A DNA stretch of 5,372 nt from Clostridia bacterium (GTDB lineage: Bacteria; Bacillota; Clostridia; Oscillospirales; CAG-272). Positions 1 to 5,372 of the stretch are shown here, piece by piece. How positions within the stretch are numbered: the first letter of the stretch is position 1; each line of letters begins with the position of its first letter. Location: the NCBI GenBank assembly GCA_017461825.1, contig JAFTXB010000017.1, positions 1 to 5,372 of the forward strand, given 5' to 3'. Under the pieces are notes generated by a model, which saw only the letters and a list, made by a program, of their open reading frames with translations, was not told where the DNA came from and did not search any database. The position numbers were made by a program, and so were the translations under genes.

Positions 1-128
1 GCCTGCTTGGAAGTGAGGTCGCCGTTGTAACCCTGCTTGAGGTTTACACCAACCTCGCTTGCAGCCTCCATCTTGAATCTCTCAAGTGCTTCCTTAGCCT
101 CGGGAACAAGTGTCTTGTTGCTTGCCAT
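1..128 (-). CDS. alpha/beta-type small acid-soluble spore protein (SASP), 5'-end partial
   Basis: The first 42 codons are visible; the rest lies off the left edge. The protein begins MASNKTLVPEAKEALERFK and continues with a segment (about residues 19-42) containing KMEAASEVGV, then NLKQGYNGDLTSKQ. This matches the N-terminal half of clostridial alpha/beta SASPs, which are usually about 60-70 residues long. Family members coat and protect DNA in the dormant spore core and are degraded at germination by the protease GPR. The expected cleavage region is the E-A-A-S-E stretch at residues 21-25, with Ala where Ile or Phe is more common. The ATG at 128-126 is preceded on the same strand by AGGAG (142-138) with a 9-nt spacer, which supports this start. 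SASP genes are normally expressed in the forespore under sigma-G. The gene is divergent from the envelope cassette at 495 and implies a spore-forming host. Confidence is high for the family; the paralogue cannot be named. Confidence 0.92.
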   Translation of the reverse strand, partial: MASNKTLVPEAKEALERFKMEAASEVGVNLKQGYNGDLTSKQ

Positions 129-137
129 TGTTTTTTT

Positions 138-142
138 CTCCT
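138..142 (-). promoter_or_regulatory. ribosome binding site of the SASP gene
   Basis: AGGAG on the minus strand, 9 nt upstream of the ATG at 128-126, followed by an A-rich spacer. It is a near-ideal Firmicute Shine-Dalgarno sequence and fixes the SASP start. Confidence 0.85.
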
Positions 143-146
143 GTTC

Positions 147-178
147 TGAACGGTCTACTCAAATTATGTAACCGTTCA
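147..178. repeat. perfect 8-bp inverted repeat upstream of the SASP gene
   Basis: TGAACGGT at 147-154 and its exact reverse complement ACCGTTCA at 171-178 are separated by 16 bp. The centre-to-centre distance is 24 bp, a little over two helical turns. The arms flank the candidate SASP -10 element (163-168, minus strand), so the arrangement resembles a regulator-binding site. A leader stem-loop is less likely, because a transcript starting near 156 would lack one arm. No regulator can be named from the sequence. Confidence 0.5.
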
Positions 179-190
179 AAAAAGGATCAA
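163..190 (-). promoter_or_regulatory. candidate promoter for the SASP gene
   Basis: On the minus strand, CATAAT (168-163) lies 16 bp downstream of TTGATC (190-185). CATAATT resembles the sigma-G -10 consensus (CATnnTA type), which is what an alpha/beta SASP gene should have. The -35 fits sigma-G poorly and sigma-A only partly. The predicted transcription start is near 156, giving a short leader before the AGGAG. This is the best candidate in the region, but not a certain one. Confidence 0.35.
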
Positions 191-357
191 ACGCTCACAC
201 AATTCTCGTTTCCGCTCGTTTTATCTATTTCATCGAGCACGCGTCGTCCGCGGCTCTGTCATTATTGTTCGCCGTCATTCGCGAAATATGAATGGAAATA
301 GTTTGCAGAAAAAACGCGTTTTATTTTGTCACTTTGATACTTTGCTTCACTTTCCTC

Positions 358-386
358 TTGACAAAAAACGAATTCTGTTGTATGAT
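358..386 (+). promoter_or_regulatory. strong sigma-A promoter of the envelope cassette
   Basis: The -35 is TTGACA (358-363), a perfect match. After a 17-bp spacer comes the -10 TATGAT (381-386), one mismatch from TATAAT. Transcription should start near 393, leaving a leader of about 100 nt before the ATG at 495. This is the only convincing plus-strand promoter in the region. It suggests vegetative housekeeping expression of the two large genes, in contrast to the divergent spore gene. Further TATAAT strings at 410-415 and 433-438 lack a -35 at the proper distance. Confidence 0.8.
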
Positions 387-482
387 ATATATTAACTGTG
401 ATTATTATATATAATATCAGTAAGAAATAGTATATAATTGATATAACGACCGTACCGATTCCAAAAGGAATTTGGCGGGTTG

Positions 483-489
483 AAAGGAG
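483..489 (+). promoter_or_regulatory. ribosome binding site deciding the start of the LtaS-like gene
   Basis: AAAGGAG sits 5 nt upstream of the ATG at 495-497. It overlaps the codons that would follow an in-frame TTG at 480, which makes the TTG an unlikely start and 495 the preferred one. Confidence 0.8.
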
Positions 490-494
490 CTTTT

Positions 495-2315
495 ATGGAA
501 CAGAATCAAACAGACGTGCTGCAAGAGCAGAAGCCGAAAAAAGCGCGTGCTCCATACGTGGGATTCAATTGGAAGCAGCGACTGCTCCCCGTGATCCTGC
601 TCTCTCTTGCCGCGGGCTTTACCGTTGGCTTTTTTGGACCCTTTGACATTTACTCGAACAACGTTGACGAATTTCGCTTTGCGCTGAGCAGCTTTTTGCT
701 CTACAACGTTTTGTGGTCTGTCGGGATTTCCGCGGCGATCTGTGCCCTGCTCCTGCCTTTGCGCGGTCGGGTGTTTGATGTTGCTTATGCGATCTTTTTT
801 TGGATCACCCTGATGCTGTTTGTACAAGGAAACTATCTCAACATCGGTATCAGCTCACTGGCGGGAGATGGCATGGGCGAGGACGGCATGGGCGTTGCTT
901 CTGTAATCTTCAACACGGTCATTTGGGTGCTGGTTGGCGGCGGATGCGTGTCTGCCGTATGCCTTGTGCGCGGCAAGCACCGCGAGATCATTCCTACGGT
1001 TGGCATCATTGCCATGATCACCGTCATCGGCATGCAGACCATTCCCTTTGCAGTCAATTCACTCGCAACCGATGTTTGGGAGCGCAATCATTCCACGCTT
1101 CTCACCGACGAGGAGGCAAACGAGCATTTTCTCACCTACAAAAATATGAACAAGGTCTCCACAGGCAAAAATGTGATCTATTTTGTCATCGACCGTTTTG
1201 ACGTGACTTATTACGAGGACTATGCGCTAAAGGAATGCCCCGAGATCTTTTACAATCTTGACGGTTTTACCTACTTTGACGACATGACCTCGCTCTACCC
1301 CAGAACCTTCCCGAGCGTCGCCTATATGCTGACGGGCAAGGAGCACGATTTTCACGACGAACGTGTGGAGTATTTTGAAGGTGCGTATCAGGAATCGGAA
1401 TTTCTCAAAACACTGAAGGAAAACAACTACAATATCAACATTTACACCGATAGCTATTACGCCTACAACGATGCCCGGGACATGCAGGAATATGTCACCA
1501 ATTCTTCTGCCTCCAAGTATTTCAAGGTTGTGGACACCGACAAGCTTGCTGGAGATATGATGCAGATCTCGCTGTTCCGCTATCTGCCCCACTTGACAAA
1601 AAGCTGGGCAGGAGATGTGAGCACCTCGGATTTTGACAAATATATCGTATACGACACCGAATACCCCAAATACACCACCGACACACGCGATCTCTACCGT
1701 TTTCTTATGGATAACACCTTGGAGACCTTTGACGGTGCAAACAATTTTACCTTTATCCACTTTACGGGCTGTCATTTGCCGATTAAATATGACGAAAACT
1801 ATGAGGAATGGACAGGCGGCGGCTACCGAAACGATCCGATTGCGGCAATGAAGCAAAGCTTTGGAATCATCAACCGCTATATCGACCAGCTCAAAGCATT
1901 GGGGCTTTATGAGGATGCTACCATTATCATCACGGGCGACCACGGCTGGCACGGCGGATCGGATACCGATGTTCCCCTGCGCCGTCCGCACGTTACGGCT
2001 TTGTTCGTTAAGGAAAGCGGAAAATCGGGCGATGCTCTCAAAACCAATCGCGCACCCGTTGCGCAGGCTGATATCATCCCCACCATTCTTTTCTCCGAAG
2101 GCATTGTAACAGATGGTACTTTTGGCAAAACCGTGTTCGATTATACCGAAGGTGAAGCGCGCACGCGCAAATATAACTTCCAAAGCCTGCAATACAATGC
2201 GGCGGGCGACATTGATTACGAGGTCGTGATCTACGAGATCGTGGGACGCGCGCGCGATTTTGAAAACTGGAAGCTTGTCTCGCGCGATGATTATGTTGGA
2301 AATATTTATCAATAA
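495..2315 (+). CDS. LtaS-like membrane protein: five TM segments plus extracytoplasmic alkaline-phosphatase/sulfatase-superfamily domain
   Basis: The protein has 606 residues. The N-terminus is cytoplasmic and basic (KPKKAR near 13-18). Hydrophobic segments lie at about 29-48, 62-88, 94-112, 135-158 and 166-188. Basic residues after segments 2 (RGR) and 4 (RGKHR) give an N-in, C-out topology with the catalytic domain outside, as in lipoteichoic acid synthases. The sulfatase-fold domain starts at about 226 with NVIYFVID; Asp233 is the likely first metal ligand. YPRTFPS (268-274) places Thr271 where the nucleophile Cys/Ser/Thr sits, followed by the family-typical AYMLTG. CHLP (426-429) supplies a probable active-site His427, and TGDHG (480-484) gives metal ligands Asp482 and His483. 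The active site therefore looks intact. Characterised relatives transfer phosphoglycerol or phosphoethanolamine, or hydrolyse phosphate or sulfate esters; which applies here is not visible. It is first in the probable operon, 17 bp before the YidC-TagF fusion gene, which favours envelope-polymer work. A free hydrolase role remains possible. Confidence 0.85.
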   Translation: MEQNQTDVLQEQKPKKARAPYVGFNWKQRLLPVILLSLAAGFTVGFFGPFDIYSNNVDEFRFALSSFLLYNVLWSVGISAAICALLLPLRGRVFDVAYAIFFWITLMLFVQGNYLNIGISSLAGDGMGEDGMGVASVIFNTVIWVLVGGGCVSAVCLVRGKHREIIPTVGIIAMITVIGMQTIPFAVNSLATDVWERNHSTLLTDEEANEHFLTYKNMNKVSTGKNVIYFVIDRFDVTYYEDYALKECPEIFYNLDGFTYFDDMTSLYPRTFPSVAYMLTGKEHDFHDERVEYFEGAYQESEFLKTLKENNYNINIYTDSYYAYNDARDMQEYVTNSSASKYFKVVDTDKLAGDMMQISLFRYLPHLTKSWAGDVSTSDFDKYIVYDTEYPKYTTDTRDLYRFLMDNTLETFDGANNFTFIHFTGCHLPIKYDENYEEWTGGGYRNDPIAAMKQSFGIINRYIDQLKALGLYEDATIIITGDHGWHGGSDTDVPLRRPHVTALFVKESGKSGDALKTNRAPVAQADIIPTILFSEGIVTDGTFGKTVFDYTEGEARTRKYNFQSLQYNAAGDIDYEVVIYEIVGRARDFENWKLVSRDDYVGNIYQ

Positions 2316-2320
2316 ATAAC

Positions 2321-2324
2321 GGAG
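2321..2324 (+). promoter_or_regulatory. ribosome binding site deciding the start of the fusion gene
   Basis: GGAG lies 8 nt upstream of the ATG at 2333-2335. An in-frame GTG at 2324 shares its first base with this site and has no ribosome binding site of its own, so 2333 is preferred. Confidence 0.75.
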
Positions 2325-2332
2325 TGTTTGTT

Positions 2333-4423
2333 ATGGATCAGGTATTGTATTACGTTTGTATTCCGCTGGGTGCCCTGATGAAGTGGTGCTGGCAGCTCAT
2401 CGGCAACTACGGTTGGGCAATCGTGCTGTTTACGCTTGCAACCAAGCTGGTGCTGCTCCCCTTTTCGGTGTGGATCCACAAAAATTCGATCCAGATGGTC
2501 AAGATCCAGCCTGCGGTCAATTTTCTCAAAGCCAACCATTACGGCGACATGGACACTTTTGCCGACGAGCAGGCAAAGCTTTTCAAAAAGGAAAAGTATC
2601 ACCCCATGCTCTCGCTTGTCCCTTTGGCGCTTCAGATCTTTTTGCTCCTCGGCGTGGTGCAGATCATCTACCACCCCATGGACTATCTCTTCTCGGTCGA
2701 CCGCGACACGATGGCGGCTCTGGCACAGTTTATCGGTGCCGACACGGCGGATTCGTCCTATCAACTGCGTATCATCGAAGCCGTCAAGAGCGGACAGATC
2801 GCGCTGACGTCGGTGATTCCAAACGTCACCCCCGACGTGCTTACAGACCTAATCCCCACTCTTTCGGGCTTTGAGACCACGCTGTTTGGCATCAATCTTT
2901 CCACCGTTCCCGCCGAAGTGTGGGGTATTTACACGCTGATGCCGATTATCGCGGGACTTTCCTCCTGGGTGCTTTGCATCACGCAAAATCTCTCCAACGT
3001 CATCCAACACGAGCAGAGCAAGCTCAGCCAGCACGGGCTCACGGTTCTGTCGGTTGGTATCTCGCTTTACCTCGGCATTGGCGTGCCTGCGGGCATTGCC
3101 GTTTACTGGATCGCCAGCAACCTGTTCTCGATCATTCAGATGTATATTCTCAACGCCGTGATCAACCCCAAAAAGTACGTTGACTACGAGGCGCTTGAAG
3201 CCAGCCGAAAGGCACTTGCCGACATTGAAGCGCTGGACGAAGGCAAAAAGAAGGACCCCGACTTCAAAAAGAACCGCGCGAGAGAAAAGAAGGACTACAA
3301 GCGCTTTTTCTCGATCGTCAACAAGCACTTGGTGATCTACTCCGAAAAGAGCGGATTTTACAAGTATTTTGAAGCACTGATCAATGAATTGATCGCGCGC
3401 TCGAACATTACGATCCACTATATCACAAACGATCCAAACGACGTGATCTTTTCGATTGCCGAAACGCAGCCGCAGATCAAGCCCTACTACATCGGGCTGA
3501 AAAAGATGATCCCCCTGATGATGAAGCTGGAGGCGGAGATCGTGGTGATGACCACGCCCGATCTTGACAAGTACTATATCAAGCGCTCGCTGATGAAAAA
3601 GGATGTGGAATATATCTATATTCCGCACGACATGATGAGCGTGCACATGGGCTTCCGTGAAGGGGCTCTTGACGCGTTTGACACGATCTTTGCAACCGGC
3701 AAGCACGTTTTGCGCGAGGTGAGAGCCACCGAGCGCGTTTACGGACTGCCCGAAAAGCAGTTGGTGGAGTTTGGTTACCCCTTGGCGGACAAGCTGATCG
3801 AGGCAGGCGAGGAGGAGCGCCGAACCCACAAGCAGAAGGACAAAAAAGAGATCCTTATTGCGCCCTCGTGGCAGGAGGACAACCTGCTTGATTCCTGCAT
3901 TGACACGTTGATCGAAAAGCTCTATTGCGAGGACTATCACATCACCGTCCGTCCTCACCCCGAGTACGTCAAGCGCTACGGCGCGCGGATGCAGGCGATC
4001 GTTGACCGCTATGCCGACCGCGTGGGAGACAAGCTGACCTTTGAGCTTGATTTTTCGACCAACACGTCGCTCTATTCCTCGGATCTTCTCATCACCGACT
4101 GGTCGGGCATTGCCCCCGAGTATTGCTTTGCCACCAAGCGCCCCGCGCTGTTTGTCAATACCAAGATCAAATGCCTCAACCCCAATTGGGAAAAAATCGA
4201 CTGCCCCCCCGTGGAGATCGAGCTGAGAAACAAGCTGGGACGCGCGGTTGACAAGGAGGCTTTGGCAGAGTGCGACGCGATCGTGAAGGATCTGTTTGCA
4301 AGAGCTGACGAATACGAGCAGATCATCGACGAAACGCTCCACGATCATCTCTACAACATTGGCACCGCCGCCGAGGCAGGAGCCGACTATATCCTGCAAT
4401 CGCTGGTTGCAAAAAAGAAATAA
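2333..4423 (+). CDS. YidC/Oxa1-type insertase domain fused to a TagF-like CDP-glycerol glycerophosphotransferase domain
   Basis: The protein has 696 residues and two modules. Residues 1-280 resemble YidC/Oxa1: NYGWAIVLFTLATKLVLLPF (25-44) is the typical first core TM with the groove-position basic residue (Lys38), followed by a charged cytoplasmic hairpin (46-92). YHPMLSLVPLALQ (89-101) leads into TM2. Later TMs lie at about 198-217, 235-252 and 254-276, with VPAGIAVYWIASNLFSIIQ (251-269) the hallmark of the last. There is no signal peptide or lipobox. A basic, helical linker follows (282-330). Residues 330-692 resemble TagF-type transferases (Glyphos_transf): IYIPHDMMSVHMGF (428-441), FGYPLADKL (480-488), ILIAPSWQED (507-516), TVRPHPEY (538-545) and SDLLITDWSG (583-592). 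His432 and His542 are probable counterparts of the TagF catalytic histidines. Family members polymerise or prime glycerol phosphate from CDP-glycerol. Predicted topology keeps this domain cytoplasmic, where that substrate is found. The reading frame is continuous through a C7 run at 4204-4210. It is probably co-transcribed with the LtaS-like gene 17 bp upstream. The donor, acceptor and real function of the insertase part are unknown. Confidence 0.88.
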   Translation: MDQVLYYVCIPLGALMKWCWQLIGNYGWAIVLFTLATKLVLLPFSVWIHKNSIQMVKIQPAVNFLKANHYGDMDTFADEQAKLFKKEKYHPMLSLVPLALQIFLLLGVVQIIYHPMDYLFSVDRDTMAALAQFIGADTADSSYQLRIIEAVKSGQIALTSVIPNVTPDVLTDLIPTLSGFETTLFGINLSTVPAEVWGIYTLMPIIAGLSSWVLCITQNLSNVIQHEQSKLSQHGLTVLSVGISLYLGIGVPAGIAVYWIASNLFSIIQMYILNAVINPKKYVDYEALEASRKALADIEALDEGKKKDPDFKKNRAREKKDYKRFFSIVNKHLVIYSEKSGFYKYFEALINELIARSNITIHYITNDPNDVIFSIAETQPQIKPYYIGLKKMIPLMMKLEAEIVVMTTPDLDKYYIKRSLMKKDVEYIYIPHDMMSVHMGFREGALDAFDTIFATGKHVLREVRATERVYGLPEKQLVEFGYPLADKLIEAGEEERRTHKQKDKKEILIAPSWQEDNLLDSCIDTLIEKLYCEDYHITVRPHPEYVKRYGARMQAIVDRYADRVGDKLTFELDFSTNTSLYSSDLLITDWSGIAPEYCFATKRPALFVNTKIKCLNPNWEKIDCPPVEIELRNKLGRAVDKEALAECDAIVKDLFARADEYEQIIDETLHDHLYNIGTAAEAGADYILQSLVAKKK

Positions 4424-4500
4424 AGCCGACCGTGGCGAAAAAGTATTGCTATCATACAACTGTTGGGTAAACCGAAATTTGGAAAAAGGAGTGTGATTAA

Positions 4501-5022
4501 ATGCGAAAAGTATTTAGACCCCATATTGTACTCTGTACAGTGGGGCGCTTATTTACGTTGATACTGATTGTTGCTCCTTTATTTATGCTTTGTGTTTTTA
4601 CGAAATTTGCCTTTTTCTCCGGTGAGATCAACTATATATTTATTCCTCTCATTTTGTTCGCCATTGGTTTGAGTATTCTTGTATGGTGGTTAATGCGCTT
4701 TTTTTGGCAACAAATATGGGGAAAATTGATTTTGGATGAAAATAAAATCACTTGGAGATGTATTTTTTGTCCCAAAGTTCAAATAAAGTACTCTGATATA
4801 AGGTTTATAGCTGTCAGAAATTTCGGGAATCGCAATGTTGTTCATGTTGATCTCTACAAAACGGGGTTTCAATTTATTCTCATTACAACTCAATTACTTC
4901 CAACGTTACCTATAGATAAAGTAAGATGCAAAAACAGCACGATAAAATGGGCAAAAAACCATGCAGTATGTGAGGCACTTTCCAAAATGGTTCCTGCCAA
5001 TTTTCGTAGCGCATTAAAGTGA
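4501..5022 (+). CDS. small two-TM membrane protein with probable bacterial PH-like domain, function unknown
   Basis: The protein has 173 residues. Two hydrophobic segments lie at about 17-38 and 44-68, followed by a soluble region beginning WGKLILDENKITWR (73-86) and continuing to KYSDIRFIAVRN (96-107). A short beta-strand-rich stretch after a TM pair, with the pattern 'ldenkI-W...y-dI--I', resembles bacterial PH-like (bPH) membrane proteins, which have no assigned biochemical role. This is a pattern judgement, not a firm family call. The C-terminus is basic. The start is supported by AGGAG at 4487-4491, 9 nt before the ATG. It follows the fusion gene by 77 bp with no obvious terminator or promoter between, so read-through is possible. 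Codon use is visibly more AT-rich than in the two genes upstream, hinting at a different history. It ends before a strong hairpin terminator at 5096-5147. Confidence 0.75.
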   Translation: MRKVFRPHIVLCTVGRLFTLILIVAPLFMLCVFTKFAFFSGEINYIFIPLILFAIGLSILVWWLMRFFWQQIWGKLILDENKITWRCIFCPKVQIKYSDIRFIAVRNFGNRNVVHVDLYKTGFQFILITTQLLPTLPIDKVRCKNSTIKWAKNHAVCEALSKMVPANFRSALK

Positions 5023-5061
5023 TCTGCTTTCCAAACAATTTCCAATCTATTGAGCAAAAAA

Positions 5062-5107
5062 GAAAAGCACTCATTTTAGCCAACACGCGATAACGAAAAG
5101 CACTTAT
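5062..5107 (+). repeat. short direct repeat GAAAAGCACTyAT
   Basis: Two 13-bp copies at 5062-5074 and 5095-5107 differ at one base (C versus T) and are 33 bp apart. The second copy forms the left arm of the terminator hairpin. The first could in principle pair with the same right arm (TGCTTTT, 5135-5141). It may be a relic of local duplication or chance in AT-rich sequence. Confidence 0.4.
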
Positions 5108-5147
5108 GAGAACGAACGGATCGTTTTACATAATTGCTTTTTTTTTT
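5096..5147 (+). terminator. long intrinsic terminator hairpin, probably bidirectional
   Basis: The left arm 5096-5115 pairs with the right arm 5121-5141: AAAAGCA with TGCTTTT, then a C/T mismatch, TTATG with CATAA, one bulged A (5128), and AGAACGA with TCGTTTT including one G-U pair. The loop is ACGGA (5116-5120). The stem has 19 pairs and runs directly into ten T residues (5138-5147), giving a rho-independent terminator for plus-strand transcription from the 4501 gene. Read on the minus strand, the hairpin ends in only four T residues. It sits just past the stop of the convergent gene (5154), so it may serve both directions, less efficiently on the minus strand. Confidence 0.8.
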
Positions 5148-5153
5148 ATACGG

Positions 5154-5372
5154 TTATCTTTTTTCGGCTTCGTTTGCCGCCGCAAGCATGAGGTCGCAGA
5201 GGTGCATGACCTCCAGCGTTTCGGTGAGCGGAACGGGAGCTACGCCGCTTTCCAAAAAGCCTACGATCGCTTGTGTCAGCCTTCCGAAAAAGTCGGAGCG
5301 CACCGCCGTGTAAAGGCTTTTGCCGTCTCCCAATTCACCTGCAATGGTATACGCCATTCGTTTGGAATAAAC
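5154..5372 (-). CDS. probable Gfo/Idh/MocA-family oxidoreductase, C-terminal fragment
   Basis: 72 codons and a TAA stop (5156-5154) are visible; the frame is open to the right edge, so the gene is cut by the window. The ATG at 5357 is most likely an internal Met, because the frame continues upstream of it (VYSKR) and no good ribosome binding site precedes it. The fragment includes a FFGRLTQAIVGFLESGVAPV stretch followed by TETLEVMHLCDLMLAAANEAEKR. The pattern 'F-esg-aPvp-eTLevM-l-dlml-A--A' is typical of the extreme C-terminus of Gfo/Idh/MocA NAD(P)-dependent sugar or inositol dehydrogenases. The catalytic and Rossmann portions are outside the window, so substrate and activity cannot be judged. 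It is convergent with the 4501 gene. Confidence 0.6.
   Translation of the reverse strand, partial: VYSKRMAYTIAGELGDGKSLYTAVRSDFFGRLTQAIVGFLESGVAPVPLTETLEVMHLCDLMLAAANEAEKR

Larger units (their letters stand above)
129..494. other. 366-bp divergent intergenic region
   Basis: No credible gene was found here. The left part (129-190) holds the SASP ribosome binding site, candidate promoter and inverted repeat. The middle (about 191-340) shows no recognisable element; it has a short CG-rich patch near 235-255. The right part holds the sigma-A promoter (358-386) and a very AT-rich leader (about 393-494). A small hairpin at 458-471 (ATTCC, AAAA loop, GGAAT) lies just upstream of the ribosome binding site of the next gene. 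No riboswitch, tRNA or attenuator fold was recognised in the leader. Confidence 0.6.

Noticed and set aside
110..301. Plus-strand 63-codon open frame overlapping the SASP start
   Set aside because: It overlaps the SASP start antisense and runs through its ribosome binding site and promoter region; no homology is recognised.
384..418. AT-only imperfect inverted repeat around the -10 and leader
   Set aside because: GATATATAT and ATATAATATC can pair, but only A-T steps with a bulge are involved. In such AT-rich sequence this is expected by chance.
480..494. TTG at 480 as start of the LtaS-like protein
   Set aside because: The AAAGGAG site at 483-489 lies downstream of the TTG and is properly spaced for the ATG at 495.
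417..827. Minus-strand open frame across the promoter and N-terminus of the LtaS-like gene
   Set aside because: It overlaps a strong promoter, the leader and a well-supported gene start; its product is rich in Lys, Arg and Gln with no family features.
1227..2312. Long minus-strand open frame (about 361 codons) opposite the LtaS-like gene
   Set aside because: It is antisense to the sulfatase-superfamily domain with intact catalytic motifs; its own translation looks like low-information antisense sequence.
2324..2332. GTG at 2324 as start of the fusion protein
   Set aside because: It overlaps the GGAG that serves the ATG at 2333 and has no site of its own.
4204..4210. Run of seven C as a possible frameshift or phase-variation site
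   Set aside because: The frame is continuous across it and the TagF-like domain reads through to its normal end. Seven C is short and nothing else suggests switching.
2849..4459. Long minus-strand open frame (about 536 codons) opposite the fusion gene
   Set aside because: It is exactly antisense to a gene with clear YidC and TagF motifs. Its translation has no recognisable domain and it has no convincing ribosome binding site, so it is a by-product of codon bias.
1..5372. CRISPR array, tRNA/rRNA, insertion sequence, toxin-antitoxin or defence genes
   Set aside because: No regularly spaced repeats, cloverleaf sequence, transposase motifs, terminal inverted repeats or small toxin/antitoxin pairs were seen on either strand.

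Overview
The window looks like chromosomal DNA of an anaerobic, endospore-forming low- to mid-GC Firmicute (class Clostridia, possibly a gut Oscillospirales-type lineage; the exact group is inference). The main evidence is a truncated alpha/beta-type small acid-soluble spore protein gene at the left edge, strong AGGAG-type ribosome binding sites, and a textbook sigma-A promoter (TTGACA, 17-bp spacer, TATGAT).

Layout: (1) bases 1-128, minus strand: N-terminal 42 codons of an alpha/beta SASP. (2) 129-494: divergent intergenic region. It holds the SASP ribosome binding site, a candidate SASP promoter whose -10 lies between the arms of a perfect 8-bp inverted repeat, and on the other strand a strong promoter with a leader of about 100 nt. 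(3) 495-2315, plus: five-TM membrane protein with an extracytoplasmic alkaline-phosphatase/sulfatase-superfamily domain, LtaS-like in layout. (4) 2333-4423, plus: a YidC/Oxa1-type insertase domain fused to a CDP-glycerol glycerophosphotransferase (TagF-like) domain. (5) 4501-5022, plus: a small, AT-richer two-TM protein with a probable bacterial PH-like C-terminal domain. (6) 5096-5147: a long hairpin with a ten-T tract, probably the shared terminator for convergent transcription. (7) 5154-5372, minus: C-terminal end of a probable Gfo/Idh/MocA-family oxidoreductase that continues past the window.

The point of interest is the two-gene cassette at 495-4423. Predicted topology puts the TagF-like transferase in the cytoplasm, where nucleotide-activated glycerol phosphate would be found, joined to an insertase-fold membrane domain. 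The neighbouring, probably co-transcribed LtaS-like protein places its catalytic domain outside the membrane. The pair therefore resembles a compact module for making, moving or decorating a glycerol-phosphate or similar phosphodiester-linked envelope polymer. The chemistry and the role of the insertase domain are inference. The domain identities rest on visible motifs.
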